Shown here piece by piece: positions 8,127-18,253 of a stretch of 64,000 nt of DNA. Position 1 is the first letter of the stretch, and every line of letters begins with the position of its first letter. Position numbers and translations under genes: made by a program. Origin of the DNA: Cyanophora paradoxa (taxonomy: Eukaryota > Glaucocystophyceae > Cyanophorales > Cyanophoraceae); assembly GCA_004431415.1 (NCBI GenBank), contig QPMI01000117.1, positions 310,001 to 374,000 of the forward strand. Direction: 5' to 3'. Under the pieces are notes generated by a model. The model did no database searches. It saw nothing but the letters and a program-made list of their open reading frames with translations, and was not told where the DNA came from.

Positions 8127-8552
8127 ATGGAGCCCTTCCGGTCCGCCGGCGACGTCCATTGCCGCTGCGAGGAGTGCGGGGGCGCCCCTCTCGGCCAGCG
8201 CTGCCCCGGGCCCGAACGCCACTGCAGCATGTGCCTCGACGAGGGCGGCGGCCACGAGCCCCTGGACGCTTTGGGAATCCCGACCGGCCCCGAGTTCCGC
8301 ACGTGCGACTGCGCCCTCTGCGACCAGCGGGGCGTCGGCTACTACCCCGACTGCTGCATCGAGGACGGCAGCGACCCCGAGGCCGTCGTCGAGTGCCCCG
8401 AGTGCATGGTTTGCGAGAAAGGAACCTGGACGCACCGCTGCGTCTGCGATGTCTGCAGCGGGTACTGCAAGGACAGCGCGGGAGGCCCGTGCAGGGTCTG
8501 CGTGTACGGGAACGGATCGCACGTGGACTGGTGCGACGGCCCGTGCGGGTAG
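8127..8552 (+). CDS. Very cysteine-rich small protein (multiple zinc knuckles)
   Basis: A 141-residue protein with more than 20 cysteines in CxxC and CxC arrangements: CRCEEC, CSMC, CDCALC, CPECMVC, CVCDVC, CRVC. Acidic residues and glycines separate the clusters. The spacing suggests four to five small zinc-binding loops in a row rather than one known finger type. The reverse frame over the same bases is arginine-rich and is the typical GC-rich shadow, so this strand is chosen. It is the third cysteine-rich gene in 4.3 kb, but on the opposite strand to the other two. Role unknown; protein- or nucleic-acid binding is plausible. Confidence 0.6.
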   Translation: MEPFRSAGDVHCRCEECGGAPLGQRCPGPERHCSMCLDEGGGHEPLDALGIPTGPEFRTCDCALCDQRGVGYYPDCCIEDGSDPEAVVECPECMVCEKGTWTHRCVCDVCSGYCKDSAGGPCRVCVYGNGSHVDWCDGPCG

Positions 8553-8687
8553 GTAGGGGGTCCCTTGGCGTGTGTCGAGTATTTGTGCGAGTCTGAGTCA
8601 TTTCAACAAACCCGGGGTTCGACAAAACCTAGTTCTGCCAGACCAAGGTTTCCTAATCCTTCTCGGCGTTCGAGTTGCCAAGATATA

Positions 8688-8987
8688 TTATTTCAGCAAC
8701 CCCTTCAGCTCTTGCATGCCATCCAGGAACGCGCGGATGTCCTGTCTCATCCTTGCTTGGACCGCCAGCCTTTGCATGGGCTCCAGCGGCGCCATCGTGG
8801 CCCGCACGGCCCCTAGCACCATCTGCGCATTGCTGTCCATGACCTCCGTGAGCACGAGCGCCTCCATCCCGAAGAGGGGGTTCGTCCGGGCCCGCGCGGC
8901 CACCCGGGGCATCGTGTGGTATCGGTACTCCCAGTGGGCATCCAAAAACTCGTAGAGGAAGAGGTCGGGGCGTGGGTTCAGGCTCAT
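8688..8987 (-). CDS. Small helical protein, unknown
   Basis: From the ATG at 8987 the product is 99 residues (MSLNPRPDLFLYEFLDAHWE...). A Met ten codons upstream (9017) is possible. The C-terminal 60 residues are rich in A, M, L, Q and R and look like two amphipathic helices (MVLGAVRATMAPLEPMQ...). There are no cysteines and no signal peptide. The N-terminal MSL-N/R-x-x pattern echoes that of the gene ending at 7191, but this may be chance. The gene diverges from the 9034 gene with only 46 bp between starts, a tight viral-style arrangement. Confidence 0.5.
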   Translation of the reverse strand: MSLNPRPDLFLYEFLDAHWEYRYHTMPRVAARARTNPLFGMEALVLTEVMDSNAQMVLGAVRATMAPLEPMQRLAVQARMRQDIRAFLDGMQELKGLLK

Positions 8988-9033
8988 GGTTGCAGACGGG
9001 GCTAGATTTTTGCGCACCCCTTAAAACAGAGAG

Positions 9034-9300
9034 ATGCCCTTCGTCTCCCCCCTCGCCGTCCGCTGTTCCGCGGGATCCCCCGATACCCCCCCACCCCCCG
9101 GCGGCGGCTACGACCCCGCGCGGCTCTCGATGCACCAGGAGGTGCACCTGCGCCAGTTCACCTTTGACGTTGCGCGCATGGACCGGCCCGCGCTCGAGTC
9201 CCTGGCCGTGAAACTCGCCGAGAACCTCTACAAATCCGCCAACATCGCGCAGGCCCTCCACGAGCGGGGCGGCAACTTCTGGCGCGAGGGGACGGACTGA
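9034..9300 (+). CDS. Small protein, unknown
   Basis: An 88-residue protein. The N-terminal 30 residues are low-complexity (P, G, S). The rest is a charged amphipathic region (RPALESLAVKLAENLYKSAN) ending in NFWREGTD. No known domain is seen. It is retained as a gene because the second half is protein-like, the reverse strand is arginine-rich, and its position back to back with 8688-8987 fits a divergent gene pair. Confidence 0.4.
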   Translation: MPFVSPLAVRCSAGSPDTPPPPGGGYDPARLSMHQEVHLRQFTFDVARMDRPALESLAVKLAENLYKSANIAQALHERGGNFWREGTD

Positions 9301-9336
9301 GCTGCCCTACCCCCACCCTTTTGCTTTTCGTGGATC

Positions 9337-9898
9337 TCAGCAAGCCGCTATCATTTCATTCATAGGCTCGAGAAACTGCGAGGGGCTGAAGGGGGTATCG
9401 GGGACGTAGCTGGGGTAGAAGGGGAGAGGGGTAGAGACGCAAAAGGCCGGGGGGGTAGGTGCCGGCGTCGGAGGCAGGAAGGGGGTACAGGGGATAGGAG
9501 AGGGGGCGGGGGCGGGAGCGGGGGCGGCCTCCGGGGCGGGCTCCGGGTCCTCGTCCACGAGCGTCTTCCTCACCCGCACCGGCACAAAGGGGACGCGCGG
9601 GGCCTCAAGGGCCTGGCGCTGGCCCGTCCGCGGATCGTAGAGGTACCACGCCACGACGCTCGGGGCCAGCTCCTCCGCGCGGACCTCCCAGGGCGCCACC
9701 GCCTCGTAGGCCACGCACTCGCCGCGGGGGCCCCAGAGGGTCCACATGTACCACTTGTACTCGACCGGCGCAGGAGAGTGGGCGCGGGCCTGAGTTAAAG
9801 TTAGGGGATGGATGGGCAACAGGAGGCGTAGGGGCGCGCACCATATCCATGAGGCCGCTCTCAAAGTCCTCGAAGGCGACGGAAGCGGCAGAGGCCAT
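9337..9898 (-). CDS. Two-exon gene, tryptophan-rich N-terminal domain and proline-rich tail
   Basis: Exon 1 is 9898-9842 (19 residues, MASAASVAFEDF...). Exon 2 is 9789-9337 (150 residues and stop). The 52-nt intron 9841-9790 begins gtgcgc and ends ctaactttaactcag, with a plausible branch site (CTAAC) and a phase-0 junction. Without splicing, two protein-like frames abut with no link. Exon 2 begins ARAHSPAPVEYKWYMWTLWG and has several W/Y positions, then a long P/A-rich linker and a serine/proline tail. The function is not recognised. Another spliced gene with similar short introns sits 500 bp away (10416-11304), so splicing is a consistent property of this part of the segment. Confidence 0.5.
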
Positions 9899-9985
9899 TT
9901 GAAGATGCCTGGAACGAATTCGGGCTGCTTGGAGAATGTGAGGCTGAATGCGATCCGACTCGGGTGTCTATGGGATCCTAGGGTA

Positions 9986-10306
9986 TTAGGAGCCTCGGCC
10001 CGAGGAGCCTAGGAGCCACGGCCCGAGGCGCCTAGGAGCCCGAAAAAAAACAATCATTGGTCCGTCACCGGGGCGTGAGTCACATGTGGTAAGTGCGGCA
10101 CGTGGGTTGCGTGAGTCACGTACGGTAAGCGCGTCACGTGCGTCACCCGAGTCCCGTGCGTCACGCGGGTCAGCTGAGTCACGTGCGGGGGGGGTACGTG
10201 GCCGCCTAGGCAATAATGGGCCGAAATTTCGCCGATAATTGTTTTTTTTCAGGCTCCTAGGCTCCTCGGGCGGTGGCTCCTAGCATCCTCGGCCCGAGGC
10301 TCCTAA
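9986..10306. repeat. Long inverted repeat (75-bp arms) around a CACGTG-rich core
   Basis: The left arm 9986-10060 and right arm 10306-10232 match at about 67 of 75 positions when one is reverse-complemented. Each arm opens TTAGGAGCCTCGG and ends in an A8 run followed by CAAT. Each arm itself contains repeated CCTAGGAGC-type palindromic units. The 170-bp core (10061-10231) has at least six variants of GTCACGTG/GAGTCACGT spaced roughly every 20-25 bp. It contains no gene. A replication origin, a MITE, or a regulatory hub upstream of the spliced gene at 10416 are all possible. Confidence 0.8.
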
Positions 10307-10415
10307 GACCCCCCGCGGACCACAAAACCGGCGCCGGCCCCCAGTCTGGCTCACTCTTGCCTGCCCCAAATTTACGCCGCGCCGCTTCCGAGTCGCTTCC
10401 CTTTGCCGTATAACC

Positions 10416-11304
10416 ATGTCGGACTCTGTCTCCCCCGCCGCCGCCTCCCGCGTCATTGATATCATCGACCTCACCGAGTGCCCCTCCGACGACGAGAAGG
10501 GGCTCGGGCCTGCCATGGCCCTCCCCCGCTCCCGCTCTACCCCCGCGGCGGCCTCCTCTTCCGCCTCTGCCTCCTCTGCCTCCTCTGCCTCCCTTATCCC
10601 CTCCGGCCCCGGAATCGATCCGGAGTTTCCCTTCGAGAAGGAGCCGCCCTGCGACATGAAGGAGAACGCCGAGGTCCGCCGTTTCCCTCTGTCTCACGCA
10701 AGCCCCTCTGCCTCTATCTCACGCGAGCCCTTACGCAGCTCTACATGGCCTGGCTCAAGTTCCGCTGCCCCCACCGGACCGCGACGATCGAAGCGGTCGC
10801 CAAGGAGCTCGGCGAGATGACCGAGGAGGCGCGGCAGGCCACCTTTGCCTTCGTGGACGGGAGGCGCCCCGCCCTTATCGAGGAGGTCGAGGCCATCGTG
10901 ACCGCCGCCGAGGCCGCCTCGATCGTCGTCAAGATGGAGAAGGAGCTCAGCCCGCCCGCTTCGCCCCCCGCCCCCACCGCTGACCCTGAGGTGAGCCCCT
11001 TTGCCTCTACCCTTGCGCCCCCCTCTGAGCCCGTACCCCGTAGATCGAGTCGCCCGAGCCCGAGCCCGAGTCGGAGCCCGAGTCGGAGAACTCGGAGCCC
11101 GAGTCGGAGGACGAGAAGGCGGCAAAGAAGGTGGCCAGGAAGGCGGCCAAGGCGGGCAAGAAGGCGCTCAAGGAGTCGTCGCCCACCAAGAGCGCGCTCA
11201 AGGGCCGGTGGTCGCAGAAGCGGAAGGCCTCCGTCACCTTCCCCGCCGGCACCCCCGACTCGCTCTCCGTAGAGGGCAGCCGCCTCCGCCGCCGCCGCCT
11301 GTAG
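10416..11304 (+). CDS. Three-exon nuclear/chromatin-type protein with SUMO-interacting-like motif and H1-like tail
   Basis: Exons 10416-10673, 10739-10990 and 11044-11304 join in phase 0 to give 256 residues. Introns are 65 and 53 nt (gtccgcc...ttacgcag and gtgagc...ccccgtag). Each exon is the protein-like frame of its stretch, and all three link without a stop. Residues 13-27 contain VIDIIDLTE followed by acidic residues, a classic SUMO-interacting pattern. A serine-rich linker follows. Residues 85-150 are a helical domain (YMAWLKFRCPHRTATIEAV...). The third exon has an EPESEPESE acidic repeat, then a lysine/alanine-rich H1-like tail and a final arginine run. DNA packaging or transcriptional control in the nucleus is inferred. 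The inverted repeat ends 110 bp upstream of the ATG. Confidence 0.6.
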
Positions 11305-11445
11305 ATGTATCGAATTCCTGTCTCGGCCACTTATGCGTCAGTGTTTCTCCGATTTTTTTGCAATGGTAAAGTGCCCCAAATCGTCCAATTCACTCTCTCT
11401 CTCGCCTTTGGAGTCCCTTTCCAACACGAGATCGCTTCGGTCGCA

Positions 11446-11952
11446 ATGGGACACACATCTTCATTTCGTCCCAGGTCAAAGATCGGCAGGTGGTTTGCGA
11501 GAAAGCTTTACACGCCACGGATCATACAGAACCAGATCCTTGAACAAACAATGGCAACCTGCGCAATCACCAGGACTTGGGCACCGATTCGCGACCTCAT
11601 AAACATCATCGACTTTGCGCGCATTGGTCCGGTCTGCTTGGACAAGTGGATGCTCTCCGCCATTTCATGTGGCTGTTCGGACATTGTTATGCATCTCTGT
11701 CCGCTGGGCACACGTGCGTCCGGCCTTGACCTGGAGAATGCCTTTGTTTCTCGCACATCCGATCTACAACGCAAGATCACAGAGAGCGAGATCGCCGGAG
11801 AGATGGGTCTCACAGTGTCTTACAGAGAGGATTCATTTCTGGCGGATTGCGTGGAAATGAGGGTGATTGCTGCATGCCTACAGTTATCACAACAGACAGA
11901 GCAGATATGCCGGACCATGTGCCCAAGAGTTAGCCAGTATATTTTCACGTGA
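11446..11952 (+). CDS. Unrecognised protein, intronless
   Basis: From the ATG at 11446 (MGHTSSFRPR...) this is 168 residues. The frame is open from 11305, with an earlier Met there. It has a basic N-terminal 30 residues, then helices with scattered cysteines (about seven) but no regular metal-binding spacing. The pattern resembles the helical repeats after F-box or ankyrin-like leaders in giant-virus proteins (CLDKWMLSAISCGCSDIVMH), where a residue string like 'A(I)xxGCxDIVxxL' is ankyrin-like. Codon use is visibly less GC-rich than in the neighbours at 10416 and 12186. Confidence 0.45.
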   Translation: MGHTSSFRPRSKIGRWFARKLYTPRIIQNQILEQTMATCAITRTWAPIRDLINIIDFARIGPVCLDKWMLSAISCGCSDIVMHLCPLGTRASGLDLENAFVSRTSDLQRKITESEIAGEMGLTVSYREDSFLADCVEMRVIAACLQLSQQTEQICRTMCPRVSQYIFT

Positions 11953-12031
11953 TTCTTTTCGAATCTCTACAGACACCCTCCCTCCGAGCCCTCTGTAGCC
12001 TCCGAGGGGCTCCAGCGGGGCCGCACGCACG

Positions 12032-12076
12032 CCGCTGACACCGCTGGGTACGACGGACGGGGTTGTAATCGCGGAA
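12032..12076. repeat. 45-bp dispersed repeat, copy 1
   Basis: Matches 13362-13406 at 44 of 45 positions in the same orientation (core ACCGCTGGGTACGACGGACG). This copy lies between the end of the gene at 11952 and the gene starting at 12186. Confidence 0.9.
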
Positions 12077-12185
12077 GACCGCCACGACCCGCCAAGTCCA
12101 AAAAGGGGCCCGCCCGGATTCGAGGCGGGTGCAAAGTGGGACCCGCGCGCCACCCGGGGCCCGCGTTCACCGAGGCGGGAACAGA

Positions 12186-12941
12186 ATGCCCGCCGAGATC
12201 GCAGCGGCCTTCTCGGCACTGCGCGTGGCATCGCAGGTTCTCCGCGCAGCCCGCCTGGCCGCCCCAGTCATGTCGCTGCTGCTGCGTGCCCTGTCGGGGG
12301 TCCCGGACGAGGCGAAGATCGTGCGCGGGATCAAGGACGCGGACCCGGCCCTCGTCGCCCCCCAGCTCCGCTGCATCCCGCGCCGGCTCCAGCTCCGGGT
12401 CGCGCGGGCCCTCTGCGGCGACCTCGTGTCCTGCGCGTGCATCCCGAGCGAGCACAGGCCGCACCTGCCCGACCTGTCGCTCCTGTCGCTGGGGCTCGCC
12501 GTGGCCGCCGAGACCCGCCTGCCCCGCGCGAGGGCCGTGGTGGACGCGCTGATCGACCTGGGCTACAGGGCGGGCGCGGACTCGGGCGCCAACCTGGCCG
12601 CCGCGGTCCTCCTGGGCTGGCGGGGCGTGGTGCTGCGGTTGGTGGACGAGTGCGGCGTGCCGGTCAACGGGACCCCCGCCGAGTTCGCGACGGGCGTGCA
12701 GACCGTGCGCATCCTCTCGGGTCTGCGGACGACGCGCGCGGCCGACGTGCCCGCAGTGCTGGACTGCGTGGAGGCCCTCGTGTACGGGCGCGGGATGCGG
12801 CTGTGGCTGCCGGAGCTCGAGGGGAACCTGCGCGCCACCACCGACGAGGGCACCCGCGCGCGCCTCTCCCTGATCGCGCGGTCCCCCGAGCTCGTGTACG
12901 GCCCCCGCGATGTCGCATCCGCCCCGACTGAATGGCAGTGA
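12186..12941 (+). CDS. Alpha-helical (ankyrin-like) repeat protein
   Basis: From the ATG at 12186 the protein has 251 residues (the frame opens 57 nt earlier, at 12129). It is rich in L, A, R and V, with about six helix pairs. The segment GADSGANLAAAVLLGWRGVV followed by LRLVDECGVPVN closely follows an ankyrin repeat (a 'GAD...A.LA...G...VV..L...G..VN' skeleton). Other repeats are degenerate. Ankyrin-type proteins are abundant in giant viruses, where they act as host-protein adaptors. That role is an inference here. The gene is very GC-rich, runs in the same direction as its two neighbours, and has no visible intron. Confidence 0.55.
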   Translation: MPAEIAAAFSALRVASQVLRAARLAAPVMSLLLRALSGVPDEAKIVRGIKDADPALVAPQLRCIPRRLQLRVARALCGDLVSCACIPSEHRPHLPDLSLLSLGLAVAAETRLPRARAVVDALIDLGYRAGADSGANLAAAVLLGWRGVVLRLVDECGVPVNGTPAEFATGVQTVRILSGLRTTRAADVPAVLDCVEALVYGRGMRLWLPELEGNLRATTDEGTRARLSLIARSPELVYGPRDVASAPTEWQ

Positions 12942-12993
12942 GAGGCGCGTTCCCCTTGTACACTAAGGAATCTGCACCATTTCACGCAAGCCA

Positions 12994-13287
12994 ATGCCTC
13001 CCATCCATGCCCCGCGCCCACTGACGGACGACGAGCGCCGGCACTTGCTTGAGCGCCTGGATCTGCTGGTTACGAGTGTCTGGAACGCAGCGGCCCCGAT
13101 CGCATGGGCCAAGGATACGGTGGGCAGGAGCGTCCACCAGAACCTACAGTACGTCTACTCGAACCTCTCACAGGAGATACTGCCCCTGATCGATGCTATG
13201 CTAGGCACCTGGTATGCCGAGCGGCTCCCTATCTCCCTGATGTCAGCCCGGGTGGATGCTCGGGGCGGCGACTTTAGCGACCTGTGA
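12994..13287 (+). CDS. Small helical protein, unknown
   Basis: A 97-residue protein. It starts MPPIHAPRPLTDDERRHLLE and continues as amphipathic helices (SVHQNLQYVYSNLSQEILPL). It has no cysteine, signal peptide or known motif. It follows the ankyrin-like gene by 52 bp on the same strand and may share its transcript. It is the last convincing gene before the composition change at about 13.74 kb. Confidence 0.45.
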   Translation: MPPIHAPRPLTDDERRHLLERLDLLVTSVWNAAAPIAWAKDTVGRSVHQNLQYVYSNLSQEILPLIDAMLGTWYAERLPISLMSARVDARGGDFSDL

Positions 13288-13361
13288 TTGCTCCTCTGTC
13301 TGAATACAAATTGCTCGGGCTCTAGAAGGGCTCCGAGGCTCTAGAAGGCCTCGCATACACC

Positions 13362-13406
13362 CCGCTGACACCGCTGGGTACGACGGACGGGGTTGTAAGC
13401 GCGGAA
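13362..13406. repeat. 45-bp dispersed repeat, copy 2
   Basis: Differs from 12032-12076 at one base. It lies 75 bp after the gene ending at 13287. The two copies bracket the 12186/12994 gene pair, so they could be boundary, terminator or recombination sequences. Confidence 0.9.
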
Positions 13407-13410
13407 ACCC

Positions 13411-14856
<1,446 letters not shown>

Positions 14857-16370
14857 GAGCCATCGGCAATGGGTCAAGTACGCCATCGGCTGTCTCTTCC
14901 GGGGCACCGTTTTCGTCAACTACCACGCGGCCGACACGGTGCGAACCCGTTGGCCTACTCATGCTCATCTGCCACGGTAGCCTACTCATGTCCCGTTGAT
15001 GCTCAGATCGTCTCCTGCTGTGCGACGTTCAACAACGAGTGGGAGGCCAACATGGGGGGCGGCCGCGGGCACGACGGGCGCGCGGTGGCGATGAGGCGCA
15101 AGCTCTCGCCCGTCGTGAACGGGATGCTGATGGGCCGCTTCGCCCCGCGCCGCGAGTCCGAGCGCCCCCGCCCGACGTCTGTCATGGTGCGCGCGCGAAA
15201 GCTGAAGATTGCAACTTGAATTCGGGCGCGCACATGTGGAGCAATAGCGCGAAGTGACGCCGTGGCAGATTTCGCACGTGAATGTGCTCAAGGACATCAA
15301 GACAGCCGTGCGGGCCGCGAAGGTGCTTTTCTTGACCCCGGCGGATCGATGCGTCTGCCAATAATGACCGTCGATTGGCAGATCATTGTGGAGGAATTTG
15401 GTTTGCCCGAGTATCAGCTCCTCGTGTACGGCGACACAGGGAAAGGTGTGCACAATCCATATTAATATTGCAAACACACAATCAATATTGCAGCGCTAGC
15501 AATATTTATAATCAAACTGTTGAATTCTTGGGTTACAATCGTATACGGAGCTCGAGCAAGCACTGACGGCTTTGCAGACCCGGCGCACACCGCCGAGTGC
15601 CGGGCCTTCATCCTGGCCAACGGCCTCGAGGCGAACGTGACGCTCTGCGGCCTCGGCAACTCGCCCATCGTGCTTCCCCGCGGCTGGTGCGGTGGATGCC
15701 GCGCGGATCAAATTGATTTACGCCATGCTTTTCTGACACGCGCCGCAGGCTGATGCTTAACTCGTCGCGCTCGGAGGGCCTGCCGCTCGCACTGGGCGAG
15801 GCCGGCCTCTGCGGCCTCCCCGTCGTCTGCACGGACGGTGCGCCCCCTGCAGCCGCCCCGCGCCGGACCAGCGGGGCTGCCGGGCCGACACCGCCGGCCG
15901 GGGCAGTGGCGGGGTCGAAGGAGATCATCCAAGTGCCGGAGGACCCGTCGCGCGTCTTCGGCGCCCTCGTGCCGCCCGTCGACCACGCAGCCATCGCCCG
16001 CGCCCAGCTTGAGGTCTGACCTTCCGCCCGCCGCCCGCCCGCCCAGCGCTGACCGGGGCCAGGTCTTCTGCATGACGGGGTACCTGCCGGAGCTGGCGGG
16101 CGAGCCGGGGCCGGGCCCCTCGCTCGACGCGCTGCTGCGGGGCGGCCCCGGCGCGCTGCGGGCGCGGATGGCGGAGGCGAAGCTCCTGCGGCAGCGCCTC
16201 GGCATGCGCTACCGCGCCAACGTCGCCGCTTCCTTCGGCCTCGTGCGCCCGCGCCCTCGCCGCGATCGCGCTGCGCCGCGCCCGCTAAGTTTCGGCAGGA
16301 CCGGTACAAGCGGGAGCACGAGCAGCAGATCTGGGCGTGGGCGGTCCGCCACCGCGAGCTGCAGGCCCGC
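14857..16370 (+). CDS. Family 4 (GT-B) glycosyltransferase, C-terminal domain, at least ten exons
   Basis: Exons read: 14857-14938, 15007-15186, 15269-15322, 15382-15445, 15578-15686, 15749-15837, 15907-16013, 16063-16242 and 16290 to about 16370. Phases are mutually consistent. Key blocks in order are ISHVNVLKDIKTAVRAA (start of the donor-binding domain), EEFGLPEYQLLVYGD, DPAHTAECRAFILANGL, NVTLCGLGNSPIVLPRGW, and SRSEGLPLALGEAGLCGLPV, which carries the GT4 E-x7-E motif. The closing helix is YKREHEQQIWAW. The donor sugar is probably a nucleotide sugar such as UDP- or GDP-linked; the acceptor cannot be told. The acceptor-binding N-terminal domain is not identified upstream, so the gene either starts farther left or is truncated at the viral junction. 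Confidence 0.75.
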
Positions 16371-18253
16371 GCCGTCGCCCTCGCGCGCGGCCGGCCGGCG
16401 CCGCGGCGGCCCCGCTGCGGGCCCCGGCGCCCTTCTTCGCGGCGGCGCTCGCGTCGGTCGTGGCGCAGTGGCCGCGCACCATCGACCTGCCGCGCCCGCC
16501 GCCCGTCGACTCCCGCCCGGCCCCCGGCGACCCGCCGCTCGCCCCGCCTCGCGCCCTCGCCATCCTCGCCGCCCGCCCTCCAGCCCCGCCGCCCGTCGCT
16601 TTGCTGTGGAAGTTGGAGCGGCGAGCGGGAGATCTGGAGCCCTCCATCATCAACCCCTGCCGACTCGTCGACCTCTATCTCTGCACGCCCGCCCACGAAA
16701 CGTGGCGCGCTCCCATCTGCAGCCTGGCCCTCCCAATCCGGCGCGCTCCAAGCCTCCCGCCGCCCAGCCCGAGCTGCGCGGCTGGGAGCCCGCGGCTGCT
16801 GTCGGCAAGCTCGCTGCGGCGGCGCACTCCCGCGTGTCGGCCGCGGTTGCCGGATGTCGACGAGCAGCCCGCGCCGCTGCTGCTGCAGAAGCCCGAGCCC
16901 CAGCTTCGAATTCATGGTCGCGACCGGCCTCAGCCGGAGGCGGGGCCGGAGATATGGATCGACGTCGCTCTCGATCGCGATCGCGAGGTGGAGGAGACGC
17001 CGGCTCCGCTGCCTATGGAGGCCTCGAGCTCGCGATCGTCGTACGACATCCAGCTGCAGGTCGCGATCGACTCGAGCTCGCGGTCGCCGGCGCTGGGCAC
17101 CGAGCCGCTCTCCTCGCCCGATCGATATGGCGATATTGAGGGCGATCGCGACGGCGGCGGCATGGGCCACGGCCACGGGTACGACGACGACCCGGGCCAG
17201 TCGGCGGCCCTCTGCTACCCGCCGCAGGGCTTCCCGTCCGGATCCCTGTGGGACCGTGCCCTCGAGCAAGTCTTCTTCTGGTTCCCGGCCGCGGCGCCGC
17301 CCGCCCGCGTGGAGCCGCGGCCCTCCGCGAACTCGAATTTGACGGCGGCGACACACATATACGAAGCCAACGTCGACGCTGCAGGGTCGTCTGGCACGCG
17401 CAACCGACCCCTGAACCAACGGCCATCGGTATCGGTACCGCCCCAGCCGCAGTCGCGTCCGTCGTGGAGGCCTAGGGCCCCTATCGCCACCGAAGCCAGC
17501 AGCCGCCGCCCCGTCTCCCCACGGCCGTCGACGTCTCCGGTCGCCCATGCACATGGCCCGAGCGCGCAGCACGAGGCGGACGGGTCGGCGTCTCCCGCAC
17601 AGCAGCCGCCGCGGCGCCGCGTCTCGCCCTCTATCGCTCAGCTCCTCGAGGGCTTCGAGCGCAAGTCGCCCATGGCCAGCGGCCCTCGCGCCGGCGCTGT
17701 CTCCGCCCCGCCCCGCATCCGCGCTGGGACGTCCTCCCCGATCGATATCGAGGCGGCAGCTCCCGCCGCAGGAGAGCGCGCGCGGCCGGATCCGGGGCGC
17801 GAGGAGGAGAGCCCGGCGAAGCCGGCAGGCGGCCTCGGACCGGCGAGCGTCGCGGGGGACGGGGACGTGGCGGTCACCGTTTCGCGGCCGCTGGGCGGTG
17901 TCGGCATCGGTGTCGCCCCGCCCGACTTCGCGGCGGCGCTCGCGATCGAGCCAGCGGGCCCGAACCCAAAGCTATGGCTGCTGCCGGTGGAGCCGGGCGG
18001 CCGTACGCGTGGCGCCCGTGGCCGCGGGCCGCCCCTCTTCCCCCCCAAGTCCCTCGCCCTTTACGACCTCGGGCTGGAGGGAATGCCGCCGCCCCTGCCC
18101 CTGCCCCGCCCCGCCTTCGCAGATGTCCACGTCTTCGACCTCGACGAGGACGCGCAGGCCGCGGCCGCCGGCGCCGGCGCCGCCCCCGCACGCCTGCGGC
18201 AGAGCCGCTCTGTGCACGCCGCGGACGCCGCTCGTCATCGCCAAAATCTGTGA
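16337..18253 (+). CDS. Long open frame after the glycosyltransferase, low-complexity, doubtful
   Basis: An uninterrupted plus-strand frame of 638 codons overlaps the last recognisable glycosyltransferase exon. It is dominated by P, A, R, S and G with dispersed more protein-like islands (APFFAAALASVVAQWPRTID, FADVHVFDLDEDAQ). In DNA of this GC content long frames arise easily, and the opposite strand has one of similar length. It may be a disordered C-terminal extension of the glycosyltransferase entered by a further splice, or noncoding. No domain is recognised. Confidence 0.25.
   Translation: MGGPPPRAAGPRRRPRARPAGAAAAPLRAPAPFFAAALASVVAQWPRTIDLPRPPPVDSRPAPGDPPLAPPRALAILAARPPAPPPVALLWKLERRAGDLEPSIINPCRLVDLYLCTPAHETWRAPICSLALPIRRAPSLPPPSPSCAAGSPRLLSASSLRRRTPACRPRLPDVDEQPAPLLLQKPEPQLRIHGRDRPQPEAGPEIWIDVALDRDREVEETPAPLPMEASSSRSSYDIQLQVAIDSSSRSPALGTEPLSSPDRYGDIEGDRDGGGMGHGHGYDDDPGQSAALCYPPQGFPSGSLWDRALEQVFFWFPAAAPPARVEPRPSANSNLTAATHIYEANVDAAGSSGTRNRPLNQRPSVSVPPQPQSRPSWRPRAPIATEASSRRPVSPRPSTSPVAHAHGPSAQHEADGSASPAQQPPRRRVSPSIAQLLEGFERKSPMASGPRAGAVSAPPRIRAGTSSPIDIEAAAPAAGERARPDPGREEESPAKPAGGLGPASVAGDGDVAVTVSRPLGGVGIGVAPPDFAAALAIEPAGPNPKLWLLPVEPGGRTRGARGRGPPLFPPKSLALYDLGLEGMPPPLPLPRPAFADVHVFDLDEDAQAAAAGAGAAPARLRQSRSVHAADAARHRQNL

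Noticed and set aside
8007-8522. N-terminal extension of the minus-strand gene ending at 7191 to a Met at 8522
   Set aside because: It would overlap antisense the cysteine-rich gene at 8127-8552, and the extension is alanine/valine low complexity.
15608-17572. 654-codon open frame on the minus strand
   Set aside because: It lies antisense to clear glycosyltransferase exons and is arginine/alanine low complexity, the usual shadow frame in GC-rich DNA.
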